In this document: piece by piece, positions 31,701-39,806 of the stretch | Layout: the number at the start of each line of letters is the position of its first letter | How positions within the stretch are numbered: the stretch's first letter is position 1 | Assembly: GCF_000418555.1 (NCBI RefSeq) | Contig: NZ_ATKM01000014.1 | Coordinates: 1 to 64,000 of the forward strand | Source of the DNA: Pseudomonas sp. P818 | Lineage (GTDB): Bacteria; Pseudomonadota; Gammaproteobacteria; Pseudomonadales; Pseudomonadaceae | Reading direction: 5' to 3' | DNA: 64,000 nucleotides | Notes under the pieces: generated by a model | What the model was told of the DNA's origin: nothing | Database searches by the model: none | Seen by the model: only the letters and a program-made list of their open reading frames with translations | Made by a program: the position numbers and the translations under genes

Positions 31701-33422
31701 AATGACACCAGCCCCCTGACCCCATTCATCCATGGGCCAGGCGCGACCACCAAGCTCATCTTTCAATGAACCGCCAAGGCCAACCGACTCGTCCGCAACT
31801 ATCTTGATGCGTTCCAGCTCAAAGCAGAGAATCCGTGGGCCATCGTCCTGGAACTGAATCAAGTGACCGACGCCGACACCTTCACTGACAGCAACGTCGC
31901 CATCGCTGTCGGTCACCGTCACCACCGCCTGGATCAGATTGACCGACTCACCTTTGCCGACGTCGAGCAGCAGGTTGATGGCCTCGTCATGACTGGCCCC
32001 ACCGATCGGGTGTTGCAGCGACAGGTACTGAGCCAGGCTAAGCACACCTGAGGCTGGGTCGATCATCACCGCGAATGCAGCATCGCCGTCAGCATTGCCC
32101 ACCCGCCCGACTATGAGGTCGCCCTCCTTGAACAGATAGATGTGCTCTCCAAGAGTCGTCTTGAGCCCGGAGTCGATGCCGTCGCCACCGGTAATGGTCA
32201 GGCTGATAACCGTGTTAGCTGCGGCATGATTGTCCGCCCCATAGCTGCTACCGGCGGTAATGACCACGGCCCCTGTGCTTCTCGACCAACCCATCGCGCT
32301 TCCGAGTTCGGCAAATGCTGTCGGCAGCTCCTCCAGAGGTCTGTCGCTATCCTGCAAATCTGCGGTCTCATCGTGCGACACGCCTTTGGACTGCTCATTG
32401 AGCGACACCATCGCAAGCGGGCTGTCGTCGTCGATTAGGATGCTTAGGCTGCCGGTCGCCGGGGTGCCATTGCCGTCAGTGATGGTGTAGCCAAACAGGT
32501 AGAGGATGTCGTTCTCGTCGCTTTCACCCAAGGGCGGCGCGGCATGGTCCAGCGGAGCGAAGAGCTTGAACTGATAAGCGCCGGTCAGCAGGTTGGTGAC
32601 CTGCACCTCGAATACCACCTTCTCGCCAGCAAAGGCGGTTAGCACGAGCCCATCGGCACTGACCTGATAAGTCAGCGGTGTTCCACCCGAAGCAACACCC
32701 AGAGCCGCCAGACCAGCAGTGGACCAGGTGAAGGTGCCGGGGCCATCGGGGCCGAAGTTGTAGCCCAGTACGCCGGTGACGCTCGTGGCCTCGCCATCCA
32801 GATCGTTCACTCCGCCGACGATGCCGTCAGGCAGACCATCCTCGTCCACCGCATTGGAGGCTGTGCCACCCGTGGGAATGCCATCCGCTGCGGGCGTGGT
32901 ATCGGCAGCAGCGACAGGATCTCCCTCGGGAAACAACGGGGCTGCTGCGAGCGGCCCGGTGGGAAAGCCGATCACCGGATCCAGTGCCCCACCCACCTCA
33001 CTGAGCATCACGAAGGAATGGCCTCCGCCGGCGCCACCCGCAGCACCGCCGGCGCCCGGCCCGGCAGCAGTGGCTTCGCCTTCCTGGGTCGGGTCGACGC
33101 CGGCTTCGATGGCAGCCTGCAGGCGCTCGACATCGGTGAGGTCGGCATCGCTGGGAGCGACGGGAGGCGTTTCAGTAGCCGGGGCTTGCGGCTCACCGCG
33201 ATAGGCCAACATCTGCGCGTCGAGCGTCATGCTGCTGTCGCGCCCCAGGGTCAGTTGCTGGCCGTTGGTCATGGTGACGGCCACTGCGCCCGAGGCGCCG
33301 GTTACCAGCTGCTCGCCCGCATAGACCCGATCACCTTCGCTGACTGGCCGACGCGATCCGTCGCTCGCTACCGCGAACACTTCGCCGACCACCTGACTGA
33401 CGACACCAATGAGAGTAGCCAT
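25794..33422 (-). CDS. lapA: LapA-family RTX adhesin with two vWA domains
   Basis: A 2542-residue type I secreted surface adhesin. Order: N-terminal retention module (residues 1-117, MATLIGVVSQVVGEVFAVA); LapG-type cleavage site T118-A-A-G121; a Gly/Ala-rich linker; a long array of acidic T1SS-143/DUF5801-type repeats marked by DDxP and DGDGD motifs, with two closely similar units at about 530-710 and 713-895; a DUF4114-like calcium segment (GDNDYNDV near 1207); vWA domain 1 (about 1720-1890, MIDAS DVSLS); vWA domain 2 (about 2098-2310, MIDAS DRSGS); RTX nonapeptides (about 2320-2440, GGAGNDWLFGQGGDD style); and a C-terminal type I secretion signal. GAGG 8 bases upstream supports the start at 33422. 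It is shorter than classical LapA and closer in size to MapA-like adhesins. Genes for its protease, receptor and exporter flank it on both sides. Confidence 0.92.
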   Translation of the reverse strand: MATLIGVVSQVVGEVFAVASDGSRRPVSEGDRVYAGEQLVTGASGAVAVTMTNGQQLTLGRDSSMTLDAQMLAYRGEPQAPATETPPVAPSDADLTDVERLQAAIEAGVDPTQEGEATAAGPGAGGAAGGAGGGHSFVMLSEVGGALDPVIGFPTGPLAAAPLFPEGDPVAAADTTPAADGIPTGGTASNAVDEDGLPDGIVGGVNDLDGEATSVTGVLGYNFGPDGPGTFTWSTAGLAALGVASGGTPLTYQVSADGLVLTAFAGEKVVFEVQVTNLLTGAYQFKLFAPLDHAAPPLGESDENDILYLFGYTITDGNGTPATGSLSILIDDDSPLAMVSLNEQSKGVSHDETADLQDSDRPLEELPTAFAELGSAMGWSRSTGAVVITAGSSYGADNHAAANTVISLTITGGDGIDSGLKTTLGEHIYLFKEGDLIVGRVGNADGDAAFAVMIDPASGVLSLAQYLSLQHPIGGASHDEAINLLLDVGKGESVNLIQAVVTVTDSDGDVAVSEGVGVGHLIQFQDDGPRILCFELERIKIVADESVGLGGSLKDELGGRAWPMDEWGQGAGVIGHAEVKGKDLFRLHVDGGADGEDTSKRTFEFTFTAGAFSGLIATDGGAIRLFAGDDGDVLGKDTDGQTVFRISIDRETGDIELWQYEAINHGYDRNDHDALKTLANHVLGVKVTVYDQDGDSTSGTVDLGKVVGFEDDGPKVTCFELQKWVRVVVDESVGKDGSDKDEKGYAKPNDEAGQPDHVIGYARVKGEDLFKLQVDGGSDGEDVGKRSFDFSFASGAWSGLFATDGGIIKLYGDGDDVVGRDATGDVVFRIRIDEQNGDIQLWQYEAINHGYDGNDHDNLLTLKSGVLGVKVTVYDKDGDYDRSSSIDLGRVIGFEDDGPAVDGYSTVRVDEDGAAVHGALQLPKANAGGVDDSDYGVADTGSLGIDAGSDGLKSLSFNEGPAKTLSGQPVTSGGHPVMLDWQPGAGGEGGTLEGYYMSSSGKVTVFTLQVAANNQDYTFALHAPLDHKVAGTEDELLLRLGFTVRDGDNDIASGMVKVIVDDDTPVLSKAAPEHCLTLTYKGGDASYANSYGYYIKGENGEPLSGKVIWADTTSMDGVESVTLVGLDPSLVGFFIIPNGAANAIANGTEVTFAQDGDLWQALVGTTPLVGAGGANIVFSDPALNPGGKQHVLDNGAPGNQNWEDINAGGDNDYNDVNVQATWTVKTPTPVGGTVHEDKLTEPHLGNPDGPGQTLMVSTATGAASLLSLVAFGADGPGDFSLVAEGSAAALLNAQGLTSGGKVLDYKVTPEFDDGKLVSTTLTATAKVADGYPVFQLTVYANGDFSFELQGPIDHPLKNGEDSELWSSDGVFGIDFTQLLAITDGDGDPLQIPQGAGGLFVINVQDDVPTLAEKDCGCDPKSIDHGISHVLFLVDTGDGTKAVKIEYPGGSDIKDPGHPQGYVAWVEQTYGGTVEAYYIKAGTQFYDGDGDVINPVDLGLGNYLVGGNSAFGGPAVIEATRPQYQAVDENCVPTFNHLVHEDQLDSPYLGNPEAGQTLVAEGSAGTLHALVNFGADGPGNFSLTGDVASMLAQQLSSGGVELSYRVEYEWDGDQLVNSTLIGEVGGVDGYPVFSFEVGADGSYRFELKGPLDHRQGDGNDGETLGTAGQPIDFSKMLQATDGDGDPLPASFPAGTLVIDVQDDVPIAASDKPDCIVQAAPPLVNLTLVLDVSLSMAGAKLAALKQAVIDLAQGYAGLSAPVHVNLITFNSGAAEIGDFTFSSVGDPGYTALLTAVNGLTASGFTNYEQALSTAKTQITSDIMAPGADPAQQHKLYFISDGEPTVGAQGATLTTWIANNWTNFIGDIDEDGDSATNNFTAHSVGINFTGSFMGQIASDGSVINSAPGSLSATLLDLADLGGSVSGNVLANDNLGADGLGRIESVSVDGQTFSLNEAGNCIEASGAGSTTWSFNAKTAELTLNTATGTLKIHLDGDKVGQFDFAAKGNLSFGPSGQLTQSFTYVVSDGDGDRASADLDICIRGDQSVLVVGSNADDTPNSSVPHHVPSQYDDGKGAIEGTFGNDVLVGDLGGAKPPVVKPAENYNIALILDRSGSMADNPDGPGGYSSRLALLKDAVNAFIGKLDDHKGQINIALISFSSSSSLLLSGTLAQIQSALAAPNNVLMALTASGATNYEAAMQQANAWFGGVEANGYNNLAYFLTDGDPTTYNGDNSNSGSTVNYRDVNRALDDATTLMARAEVHAIGIGTGVNSNVLRFFDNTDVTGQGSLSFGGNTVNGSVGEPQIVTTPSQLFAVLDPGSVTDGGYASLGDDHLVAGAGDDYLFGDSLNTLWIDAGKAPGYQVLVDHLTTTLGAAPTQSQIMDFIRLNAGKLGASVPGVGGDDVLEGGAGNDWLFGQGGDDILIGGAGNDVLFGGSGKDTFVWNAGDRGGNYHDVVKDFGLGDKLDLSELLVGVSDSVNPNVLDDYLSFSFTATSTLISVSSSGNVADASTIDQTITLENTVLGGGMSNAADIIQDMLTNQQLVA

Positions 33423-33867
33423 GATTCCATCCTCACTACAGCTGCCGACCACCGCCGACACGTACTTAGCGAAAGGCCCAGAACACCTTTTCGAAGCAGA
33501 GGAGAGAACCCAGAACCGCTGATTGAATGGAACGGCGCAAAATCCCAAAACGCTACTGACAAAAAAATGTCACCACAGCCTGCGTCGAACTACTCCATCA
33601 GATGAATCCCCGCCCTTTGATGCCTGACTGCCCATTTCAGCTGCCTAGCCCAATAAAAATGCCGGCCTGCGCAGCTCATAGGTTCAAACAATGTGCTGCT
33701 TTTCGCAGACTTCATAAGATTTTTTCCGAATAAAGCTTGTGAAAAAATCATCTTAGCTTCTCCAAAAGTTGTTCTTATCTCTGATGTTACAAGCCTGAAA
33801 CGGTTTGAAATGGAAAAACGCCATTTTTATGGCGACAGGATAAGAACTTCAGTCAGGAGAAACGCCA
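33423..33867. promoter_or_regulatory. AT-rich divergent control region between adhesin and lapE
   Basis: The 445-bp gap between divergent lapA and lapE contains no convincing gene. From about 33640 it is much richer in A+T than the surroundings. It contains a dyad TGACA-N6-TGTCA at 33557-33572 and a small perfect hairpin CGCCAT-TTTT-ATGGCG at 33819-33834, within 50 bp of the lapE start. A FleQ-like GTCA-N6-TGAC site was looked for and not found. Promoters for both genes must lie here but I cannot place -35/-10 pairs with confidence. Confidence 0.6.
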
Positions 33868-35223
33868 ATGCGCACCTTAACCCCGCTGTGGAGCGCCATG
33901 CTTTTGGCGACTATTTGCACTCAGGCGCAAGCCATGAATCTGTCGGAAGCGATTCAGAGCACGCTGAATAACCATCCGGAGATCAGTGCAGCCGCCAATA
34001 GCCGACTCTCATCGGACGAGGATGTGAAATTCGCCAAGGGCGGCTACCTGCCCACTGTCGATCTGCTGGTCGGCTATGGCCGGGAACGCACCGACAGCCC
34101 CAGCACCCGTGCGCTAGGCGATCACAACAAGGAAACCCTGAACTACCGTGACGCCGAACTGCGTTTGCGCCAGATGCTCTTCGATGGCTTCAATACCCCC
34201 AACGAAGTGGCTCGCACCCAGGCGGTGGTCAACTCCCGTGCCTACCGCCTGCTGGGTACCTCGGAAAGCCTGGCACTGCGCACCGTCGAGGTTTACCTGG
34301 ATGTCCTGATGCGCCGCGAGATGGTCACCCTGGCCCGTAACAACCTGCAGGCTCATCAGCGCATCAACGATCAGATCGGCCTGCGCAGTCGCCAGGGCGT
34401 AGGCAGCACCGCAGACCTGGATCAGTCCGAAGCACGTCTGGCTCTGGCGCAGAACAACCTCTACACCGAAGAGGTCAACCTGGCGGATGCCGAGGCCAAT
34501 TTCTTCAGTGCCGTCGGGCGCCTGCCGGATCAACTGGAGGCGCCGGCATCGATCAGGGGCAACATGCCAGCTGACCTGCTGGCCGCCCGGCAAACGGTGA
34601 TGGACAACAACCCCTTCCTGAAATCGGCGCAAGCAGACGTCAATGCCGCCGAGAAGCAGTACGAGGTTGCCAAGGCCCCCTTCTATCCGCGTTTCGACCT
34701 GGAACTGGCCACCACGGCCGATGACAACGTGCAGGGCGACGAAGGCCATTACAACACCTGGCGAGCCGCTGTGGTGATGAATTACAACCTGTTCAACGGT
34801 ATGCGCGACAAGGCTCGTCTGCAGTCGGCCGCACACCAGATCAACGAGTCGATGGACATTCGCAACAACGCCTTGCGGGTGCTCAACGAGAACCTCTCGC
34901 TGGCCTGGAACGCCATGGAGAACGCGCGCCTGCAAACCCCCAAGGCACGTGATTACGCGGACTACACCTCTCGCGTGCGCGAGGCCTATCAACAGCAGTT
35001 CAGCCTGGGCCAACGCACCTTGCTCGACCTGCTCGACAGCGAAAACGAACTGTTCACCGCCAATCGCCGCTACACCGAGGTTCGCTACGGCGAAGAATTC
35101 TCGATGTACCGCGTCGTTGCGGCCATGGGGGATCTGCTGCGTCAGCAACAGGTCGTGGTCCCGGCAGAAGCTGTAGCCCTCACCGAAGTGAAGAGCGAAG
35201 CACGCTTGCCGGAAATGAAGTGA
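33868..35223 (+). CDS. lapE: LapE, TolC-family outer membrane channel
   Basis: A 451-residue TolC-like outer membrane efflux protein for type I secretion. A signal peptide ends near residue 22 (TQAQA before MNLSEAI). Two outer-membrane-factor repeats follow, each beginning with an NLSEAIQ/ADL-type helix; the alpha-barrel coiled coils and the closing YRVVAAMGDLL near the C-terminus are typical. AGGAG precedes the ATG. It forms the trans-envelope channel with LapB and LapC (next genes) and is where the adhesin's retention module is held. A structured repeat separates it from lapB. Confidence 0.92.
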   Translation: MRTLTPLWSAMLLATICTQAQAMNLSEAIQSTLNNHPEISAAANSRLSSDEDVKFAKGGYLPTVDLLVGYGRERTDSPSTRALGDHNKETLNYRDAELRLRQMLFDGFNTPNEVARTQAVVNSRAYRLLGTSESLALRTVEVYLDVLMRREMVTLARNNLQAHQRINDQIGLRSRQGVGSTADLDQSEARLALAQNNLYTEEVNLADAEANFFSAVGRLPDQLEAPASIRGNMPADLLAARQTVMDNNPFLKSAQADVNAAEKQYEVAKAPFYPRFDLELATTADDNVQGDEGHYNTWRAAVVMNYNLFNGMRDKARLQSAAHQINESMDIRNNALRVLNENLSLAWNAMENARLQTPKARDYADYTSRVREAYQQQFSLGQRTLLDLLDSENELFTANRRYTEVRYGEEFSMYRVVAAMGDLLRQQQVVVPAEAVALTEVKSEARLPEMK

Positions 35224-35303
35224 TCGCGGCTCGGAGGGCCCGCACGGATAGCCACGGGCCCGACGCGCAGCAGACATTGCATAGCCAGGTTTCCCGAGCT
35301 AGC

Positions 35304-35388
35304 GCCAGGCAAGGCGAAATTGGGCGAGGAAGCGGAGTTTACGTGCTGTAAATGAGCTTTCTGAGCCCGATTTCAACGCAGCATGGCC
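35304..35388 (+). repeat. Structured intergenic element, copy 2
   Basis: It begins GCCAGGCAAGGC and ends AACGCAGCATGGCC, like copy 1, but the main stem is GAAATTGGGC/GCCCGATTTC instead of AAAAAACGGC/GCCGTTTTTT. The central TTTAC/GTAAA stem is kept around GTGCT. Flanking 9-bp inverted arms GCCAGGTTT (35284) and AAACCTGGC (35399) enclose it. It lies between lapE and lapB, which share a strand. Confidence 0.75.
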
Positions 35389-35431
35389 GACGCGCAGCAA
35401 ACCTGGCACAGGCTCTGAGGAGTAGTAGAAA

Positions 35432-37591
35432 TTGACCAGCATGGAACGGCCAGGGCCAGCCAGTGATCCGCGGCTCAGTCACGACGATCCGTTGTTGGAT
35501 GGTTTGTTGATCCTCTGTCGGTTGCACGGCTGCAGCGCCAGTCGCGGCAGCCTGAGCGCCGGCCTGCCCCTACCGGCTCAGCGTCTGAGCCCCGACCTGC
35601 TGGCACGCGCCGCAGCACGCGCCGGGCTGCAGGGTCGCCTGCTGCAGCGCGATCTCGCCAGCATTTCGCCGCTCAACCTGCCTGTACTGCTGCTGCTCAA
35701 GAATGGCCGCAGCGCCGTACTGCGCCAATGGGGGCCGAAGCAGCAGGCGCAAATTCTGCCCTGCGAAACCGACGGCGGCGAACAATGGGTCAGCCGCGAG
35801 CAACTGGCTGCCGAATACAGCGGTCAGGCGTTCTTCGCTCGCCCGCGGCATGAGCTGGAAGAAGCGCGCACGCCGCTGGTGCCACGTATCGAGGCCTGGT
35901 TCCGCGACACCCTGAAGCTGTCACGCTGGCTCTACACCGATGCCGTGCTGGCCAGCCTGCTGATCAACCTGCTGGGCCTGATGGTGCCGCTATTCGTGAT
36001 GCAGACCTACGATCGTGTGGTGCCGAACCAGGCCACCGCGACACTCTGGGTGCTCGCCATCGGGCTGCTGATCGGCACCGGCTTCGAACTGCTGCTGAAA
36101 GTGCTGCGGGCGCATCTGCTCGACACCGCAGGCAAGAAGACCGACGTGGTGCTCTCGGCCACCCTGTTCGAGCGCATCACCGGCATGTCGATGAAGGCAC
36201 GTCCGGCGACCATCGGCGGCTTCGCCCAGAGCATCCACGACTTTCAGGGGCTGCGCGATTTTCTCACCGCGGTCACCCTGACCAGTCTGATCGACCTGCC
36301 CTTCTCTCTGCTCATGCTGCTGGTGATCGGCCTGATCGGCGGACCGCTTGTGGTCATCCCCGTGCTGGCCTTCCCCATCACCATCCTGTTCGCCTGGATC
36401 ATCCAGGTGCGCCTGCGCGATACCGTGCAAAAGAGTCTGCAACTCGGTGCGCAGCGCCAGGCGCTGCTGATCGAAACGCTTGGCGGGCTGGAGATGCTCA
36501 AGGTGTGTGGCGCCGAGAGCGAACGTCAGCATCAGTGGGAACAGACCCATGGTGCCCTCACGCGCCTGGATGGCCACGCCAAATTCCTTGCCTCGCTAGC
36601 CACTAACGGCACCCTGTTTCTTCAGCAATTCGCCGGCATGGCCACCATAATCGCCGGGGTCTACCTGATCATCGCCGGCAATCTCAGCGTCGGTGCGCTG
36701 GTGGCCTGCTACATGCTCGGTAGCCGGATTCTCGCGCCATTGGGACAGATCGCCGGGCTGATCACCCGCTACCAGCAGGCGCGCCTGACCATGACCAGCA
36801 CCGACGCGCTGATGGCCCTGCCGCAGGAACGTCAGGACAAGCAGCGTCCGCTGGATCGCACCCAGCTCAAGGGGGCGCTGGAGGTGCGCCAGATCAGCTT
36901 TACCTACCCAGGCCAGAGCGCCCCGGCGCTGAGCAACGTCAGCCTGCGGCTGGGGGCGGGCGAACGCCTTGGCATCATCGGTCGCAGCGGCTCGGGCAAG
37001 AGCACCCTGGCCCGTCTGCTGATGGCGTTCTACAGCGCCGATGAAGGCCAGATCCTGCTGGACAATCTCGATCTGCGCCAACTGGACGTCGCCGACCTGC
37101 GCCATCAGATCGGCTACGTTGCCCACGACCTGCCACTGCTGGCCGGCAGCCTGCGCGACAACCTGACCCTGGGTGCGCGCTACATCAGCGATGCACGCAT
37201 GCTCGAAGTCGCCGAACTGACCGGCGTGGTCGACCTGGCGCGACAGCATCCGCAGGGCTTCGACCGGCCGGTGGGCGAGCGTGGCCAACTGCTCTCCGGC
37301 GGCCAACGCCAGGCCGTGCTGCTGGCCCGCGCGCTGTTGCTCGACCCGCCGATACTGGTGCTCGACGAGCCCACCAGCGCCATGGACAACACCAGCGAAG
37401 ATCTGCTGCGCCAGCGTCTGCACAAATGGGTACAAGGCAAGACCCTGATCCTGATCACCCATCGCGCCTCCATGCTCAGCCTGGTCGACCGTCTGGCCGT
37501 GCTGGATAACGGCCATGTCGTAGCGGATGGGCCGAAGGATGCCGTCATCGAAGCCCTGCGCAAGGGCCGTGTCGGCCCCGCCAGCCTGTAG
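35432..37591 (+). CDS. lapB: LapB, type I secretion ABC ATPase
   Basis: A 719-residue exporter: N-terminal C39-like domain (about 15-135) in which the catalytic Cys/His signature of true bacteriocin peptidases is not recognisable, a six-helix ABC transmembrane domain (about 160-455), and a nucleotide-binding domain with Walker A GRSGSGKS (517-524), signature LLSGGQRQ (about 620-627) and Walker B ILVLDEPTSAMD. The degenerate C39 domain is standard for RTX adhesin exporters, where it binds substrate without cleaving it. The chosen start is TTG at 35432 because GAGGAG ends 9 bases before it; the ATG at 35441 would be 18 bases away. lapC follows after 11 bp. Confidence 0.92.
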   Translation: MTSMERPGPASDPRLSHDDPLLDGLLILCRLHGCSASRGSLSAGLPLPAQRLSPDLLARAAARAGLQGRLLQRDLASISPLNLPVLLLLKNGRSAVLRQWGPKQQAQILPCETDGGEQWVSREQLAAEYSGQAFFARPRHELEEARTPLVPRIEAWFRDTLKLSRWLYTDAVLASLLINLLGLMVPLFVMQTYDRVVPNQATATLWVLAIGLLIGTGFELLLKVLRAHLLDTAGKKTDVVLSATLFERITGMSMKARPATIGGFAQSIHDFQGLRDFLTAVTLTSLIDLPFSLLMLLVIGLIGGPLVVIPVLAFPITILFAWIIQVRLRDTVQKSLQLGAQRQALLIETLGGLEMLKVCGAESERQHQWEQTHGALTRLDGHAKFLASLATNGTLFLQQFAGMATIIAGVYLIIAGNLSVGALVACYMLGSRILAPLGQIAGLITRYQQARLTMTSTDALMALPQERQDKQRPLDRTQLKGALEVRQISFTYPGQSAPALSNVSLRLGAGERLGIIGRSGSGKSTLARLLMAFYSADEGQILLDNLDLRQLDVADLRHQIGYVAHDLPLLAGSLRDNLTLGARYISDARMLEVAELTGVVDLARQHPQGFDRPVGERGQLLSGGQRQAVLLARALLLDPPILVLDEPTSAMDNTSEDLLRQRLHKWVQGKTLILITHRASMLSLVDRLAVLDNGHVVADGPKDAVIEALRKGRVGPASL

Positions 37592-37602
37592 GAGCCCCTG
37601 CC

Positions 37603-38961
37603 ATGCAAGCCACTCAGAGCCTCGGCAGCTACTTTGGCAGCCTGCGTGAAAAACGCCAGGACAGCGAATTCATGCCGGAAGTGGAAGGTGCCATCCTCGA
37701 GGATTCCCCCTGGTTGAGCCGCATCACGGTGTGGGCAGTCAGCGCCTGCCTGCTCAGCGCGCTGGTCTGGGCCCACTTCGCCGTGCTGGAGGAAGTCACT
37801 ACCGGTGAGGGCAAGGCCATTCCTTCAAGCAAGGTGCAGGTGATTCAGAACCTCGAAGGCGGCATCGTCAGCGAAATCTTCGTCCGCGAAGGCCAGGTGG
37901 TGGACAAGGGCGACACGCTGTTAAGGCTGGATGACACCCGGTTTCTGTCCAACCGTGGCGAAACCGAAGCCGATCGCCTGGCACTGATGGCGCGCCTGGA
38001 AAGACTCAGCGCCGAAGCCGAAGGGCGTGAACCCAGGCTCCCGGAACAGATCACGCAAGGCGCGCCACAACTGGCCGAAGACGAACTGGCCCTGTACCGC
38101 TCGAGGCAACAGCGCCTGCAAAGCGAACAGCGCACCCTCGGTGAGCAACTGCGCCAGAAAGAGCAGGAACTGGCCGAGTTCCGCTCCAAGGCCCAGCAAT
38201 ACCGTTCCAGCCTCGGTTTGCTGCAGGAAGAGCTGAACATGTCGCAACCCTTGGTGGCCTCGGGGGCGATTTCCCAGGTCGAAGTATTGCGCCTGCGCCG
38301 TAGCCTGGTGGAAGTGCGAGGCTCGCTGGAAGCCACCAACCTGGCCATTCCTCGCGCCGAAGCGGCGATGAGCGAAATCAGAAGCAAGATGGAGGAATCG
38401 GAGCTGAGTTTCCGCTCCGATGCCTTCAAGGAGCTCAACGAGGTGCGCACTGAACTGCAGAAGATCACCGCTACCAGCGTCGCCATCGAGGACAAGGTCA
38501 CACGTACTACCGTAACCTCCCCGGTGCGCGGGGTGATCAAGCAGCTCAAGGTCAACACCATCGGCGGCGTGGTGCAGCCGGGCAGCGACATGCTGGAAAT
38601 CGTGCCGCTGGACGACAGCCTGCTGATCGAAGCCAAGGTGCGCCCGCAGGACGTGGCCTTCCTCCATCCCGGGCAGAAGGCCATGGTCAAGTTCACCGCC
38701 TACGACTACACCATCTATGGCGGGCTCAAGGCCAATCTGGAGCTGATCAGCGCCGACACCATCACCGACGAGGAAGGCAACAGCTTCTACCTGATCCAGG
38801 TGCGCACGGAGAAAAGCCACCTGGGCAGCGAAGAGAATCCATTGCTGATCATCCCCGGCATGGTCGCCACCGTGGACATCATCACCGGTGAGAAAAGCGT
38901 GCTGGCTTACCTGCTCAAGCCCGTGCTCAAGGCTCGCTCGGAAGCCATGCGCGAGCGCTGA
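37603..38961 (+). CDS. lapC: LapC, HlyD-family membrane fusion protein
   Basis: A 452-residue periplasmic adaptor with one N-terminal membrane helix (about 45-65), a biotinyl-lipoyl-like domain (KVQVIQNLEGGIVSEIFVREGQVVDKGD), a long coiled-coil hairpin (about 115-290) and a returning lipoyl/barrel half (VTSPVRGVIKQLKVNTIGG, then VVQPGSDMLEIVP). It bridges LapB to LapE in the type I secretion complex. GGAG stands 9 bases before the ATG, directly after the lapB stop. The operon ends here; a REP-like element follows. Confidence 0.93.
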   Translation: MQATQSLGSYFGSLREKRQDSEFMPEVEGAILEDSPWLSRITVWAVSACLLSALVWAHFAVLEEVTTGEGKAIPSSKVQVIQNLEGGIVSEIFVREGQVVDKGDTLLRLDDTRFLSNRGETEADRLALMARLERLSAEAEGREPRLPEQITQGAPQLAEDELALYRSRQQRLQSEQRTLGEQLRQKEQELAEFRSKAQQYRSSLGLLQEELNMSQPLVASGAISQVEVLRLRRSLVEVRGSLEATNLAIPRAEAAMSEIRSKMEESELSFRSDAFKELNEVRTELQKITATSVAIEDKVTRTTVTSPVRGVIKQLKVNTIGGVVQPGSDMLEIVPLDDSLLIEAKVRPQDVAFLHPGQKAMVKFTAYDYTIYGGLKANLELISADTITDEEGNSFYLIQVRTEKSHLGSEENPLLIIPGMVATVDIITGEKSVLAYLLKPVLKARSEAMRER

Positions 38962-39020
38962 GACCGCGCCGCGCCCATGCCAATCACCTGACTACGCGGC
39001 CGACGCGACACCGTAGCTGC

Positions 39021-39087
39021 GTAGCCCGGATGAAATCCGGGATTGATAGTCGAGACGCAGAACCTCCCCGGATTGCATCCGGGCTAC
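39021..39087. repeat. REP-like inverted repeat, GTAGCCCGGATG family
   Basis: Arms GTAGCCCGGATGAAATCCGGG and CCCGGATTGCATCCGGGCTA-C pair with one mismatch. It lies between lapC and the convergent DTW-domain gene and may serve as their shared transcript end. Confidence 0.8.
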
Positions 39088-39127
39088 GTGCCTAAGCGAT
39101 ACCCAAGGGTGCGCCGTGCGCACCTCA

Positions 39128-39721
39128 TCAGCGCTGATGGTTGCGGATGAACACGTCCCGCCCCATCGCCGCGATCTGCCCTTCGATCAGTGCATCGAAG
39201 GGCCGCAGCAACGCATCGAAACGCTGTGGCGCTTCCAACACATCCAGCGCAGCGGTGATCGCCTCGATGGTCGACAGAGCTCCCTCTTGCGGCGCCTTGC
39301 GCAGGCGATAACGCGACGGCGCAGCGCCGTTAAGGCTGATGCGGGGCAATGCCGCCAATAGCGGATTGAGGTGCAACAGCTTGCGCGCCTTGCGCCAGGT
39401 GCCATCGGGTACCACCAGCAGCAGCGGCTTATCCGCCGACGCGTAAGCGCTCAAGGCGACGGACTCTTCACCGGGAAACAGCAGGCAGGCCCGGTAGTCA
39501 GGCTGGGCGAGCAGTTGCGGCAGATCCTCGAATACCTCGCCGATGCGCAGCTGCGCATTGCGCAAGCCAAGCGCAGCCAGGCGAGCGGTATTGAGGGCAT
39601 GACCGACCTCGCTCGGGTGCTGCAGGATGAGCACACGGGTGCGGCTATCGAGTTCGGGAATCAGCGGGCAGAGACAGAGGCTGAGGGGGCGCTGACAACG
39701 GGGGCAGGTCGGACGAGGCAT
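39128..39721 (-). CDS. tapT: DTW domain protein, tRNA-uridine aminocarboxypropyltransferase
   Basis: A 197-residue TDD-superfamily enzyme. Zinc-type Cys residues lie at the start (CPRCQRPLSLCLC), and the core motif VPDGTWRKARKLL is the DTW signature variant. Members (E. coli TapT/YfiP) make acp3U at position 47 of tRNA variable loops from S-adenosylmethionine. The start at 39721 is preferred over the open frame to 39769, because MPRPTCPRC is the conserved beginning. It stands alone between lapC (convergent) and aer. Confidence 0.85.
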   Translation of the reverse strand: MPRPTCPRCQRPLSLCLCPLIPELDSRTRVLILQHPSEVGHALNTARLAALGLRNAQLRIGEVFEDLPQLLAQPDYRACLLFPGEESVALSAYASADKPLLLVVPDGTWRKARKLLHLNPLLAALPRISLNGAAPSRYRLRKAPQEGALSTIEAITAALDVLEAPQRFDALLRPFDALIEGQIAAMGRDVFIRNHQR

Positions 39722-39754
39722 GCAGCGCAGTTTGCCAGAACACCCTGGCCCCGC

Positions 39755-39798
39755 GTAGCCCGGCTGCACTCCGAATCATTTCGGGGACTGCAGCCGGG
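39755..39798. repeat. REP-like palindrome, diverged GTAGCCCGG copy
   Basis: CCCGGCTGCA and TGCAGCCGGG pair around a smaller inner stem (CCGAA/TTCGG). It lies between aer and the DTW gene, both on the minus strand. Confidence 0.7.
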
Positions 39799-39806
39799 TC
39801 AGAGAA

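Noticed and set aside
33557..33572. FleQ-type site in the adhesin promoter region
   Set aside because: The dyad is TGACA-N6-TGTCA, the reverse arrangement of the GTCA-N6-TGAC FleQ consensus, so it is recorded only as an unassigned dyad.
35432..35840. Active C39 peptidase domain in LapB
   Set aside because: The expected catalytic Cys/His context is not recognisable; degenerate C39-like domains are normal in RTX adhesin exporters.
39021..39087. CRISPR array from repeated palindromes
   Set aside because: The repeats are dispersed singly through the window, with no regular spacers or cas genes.
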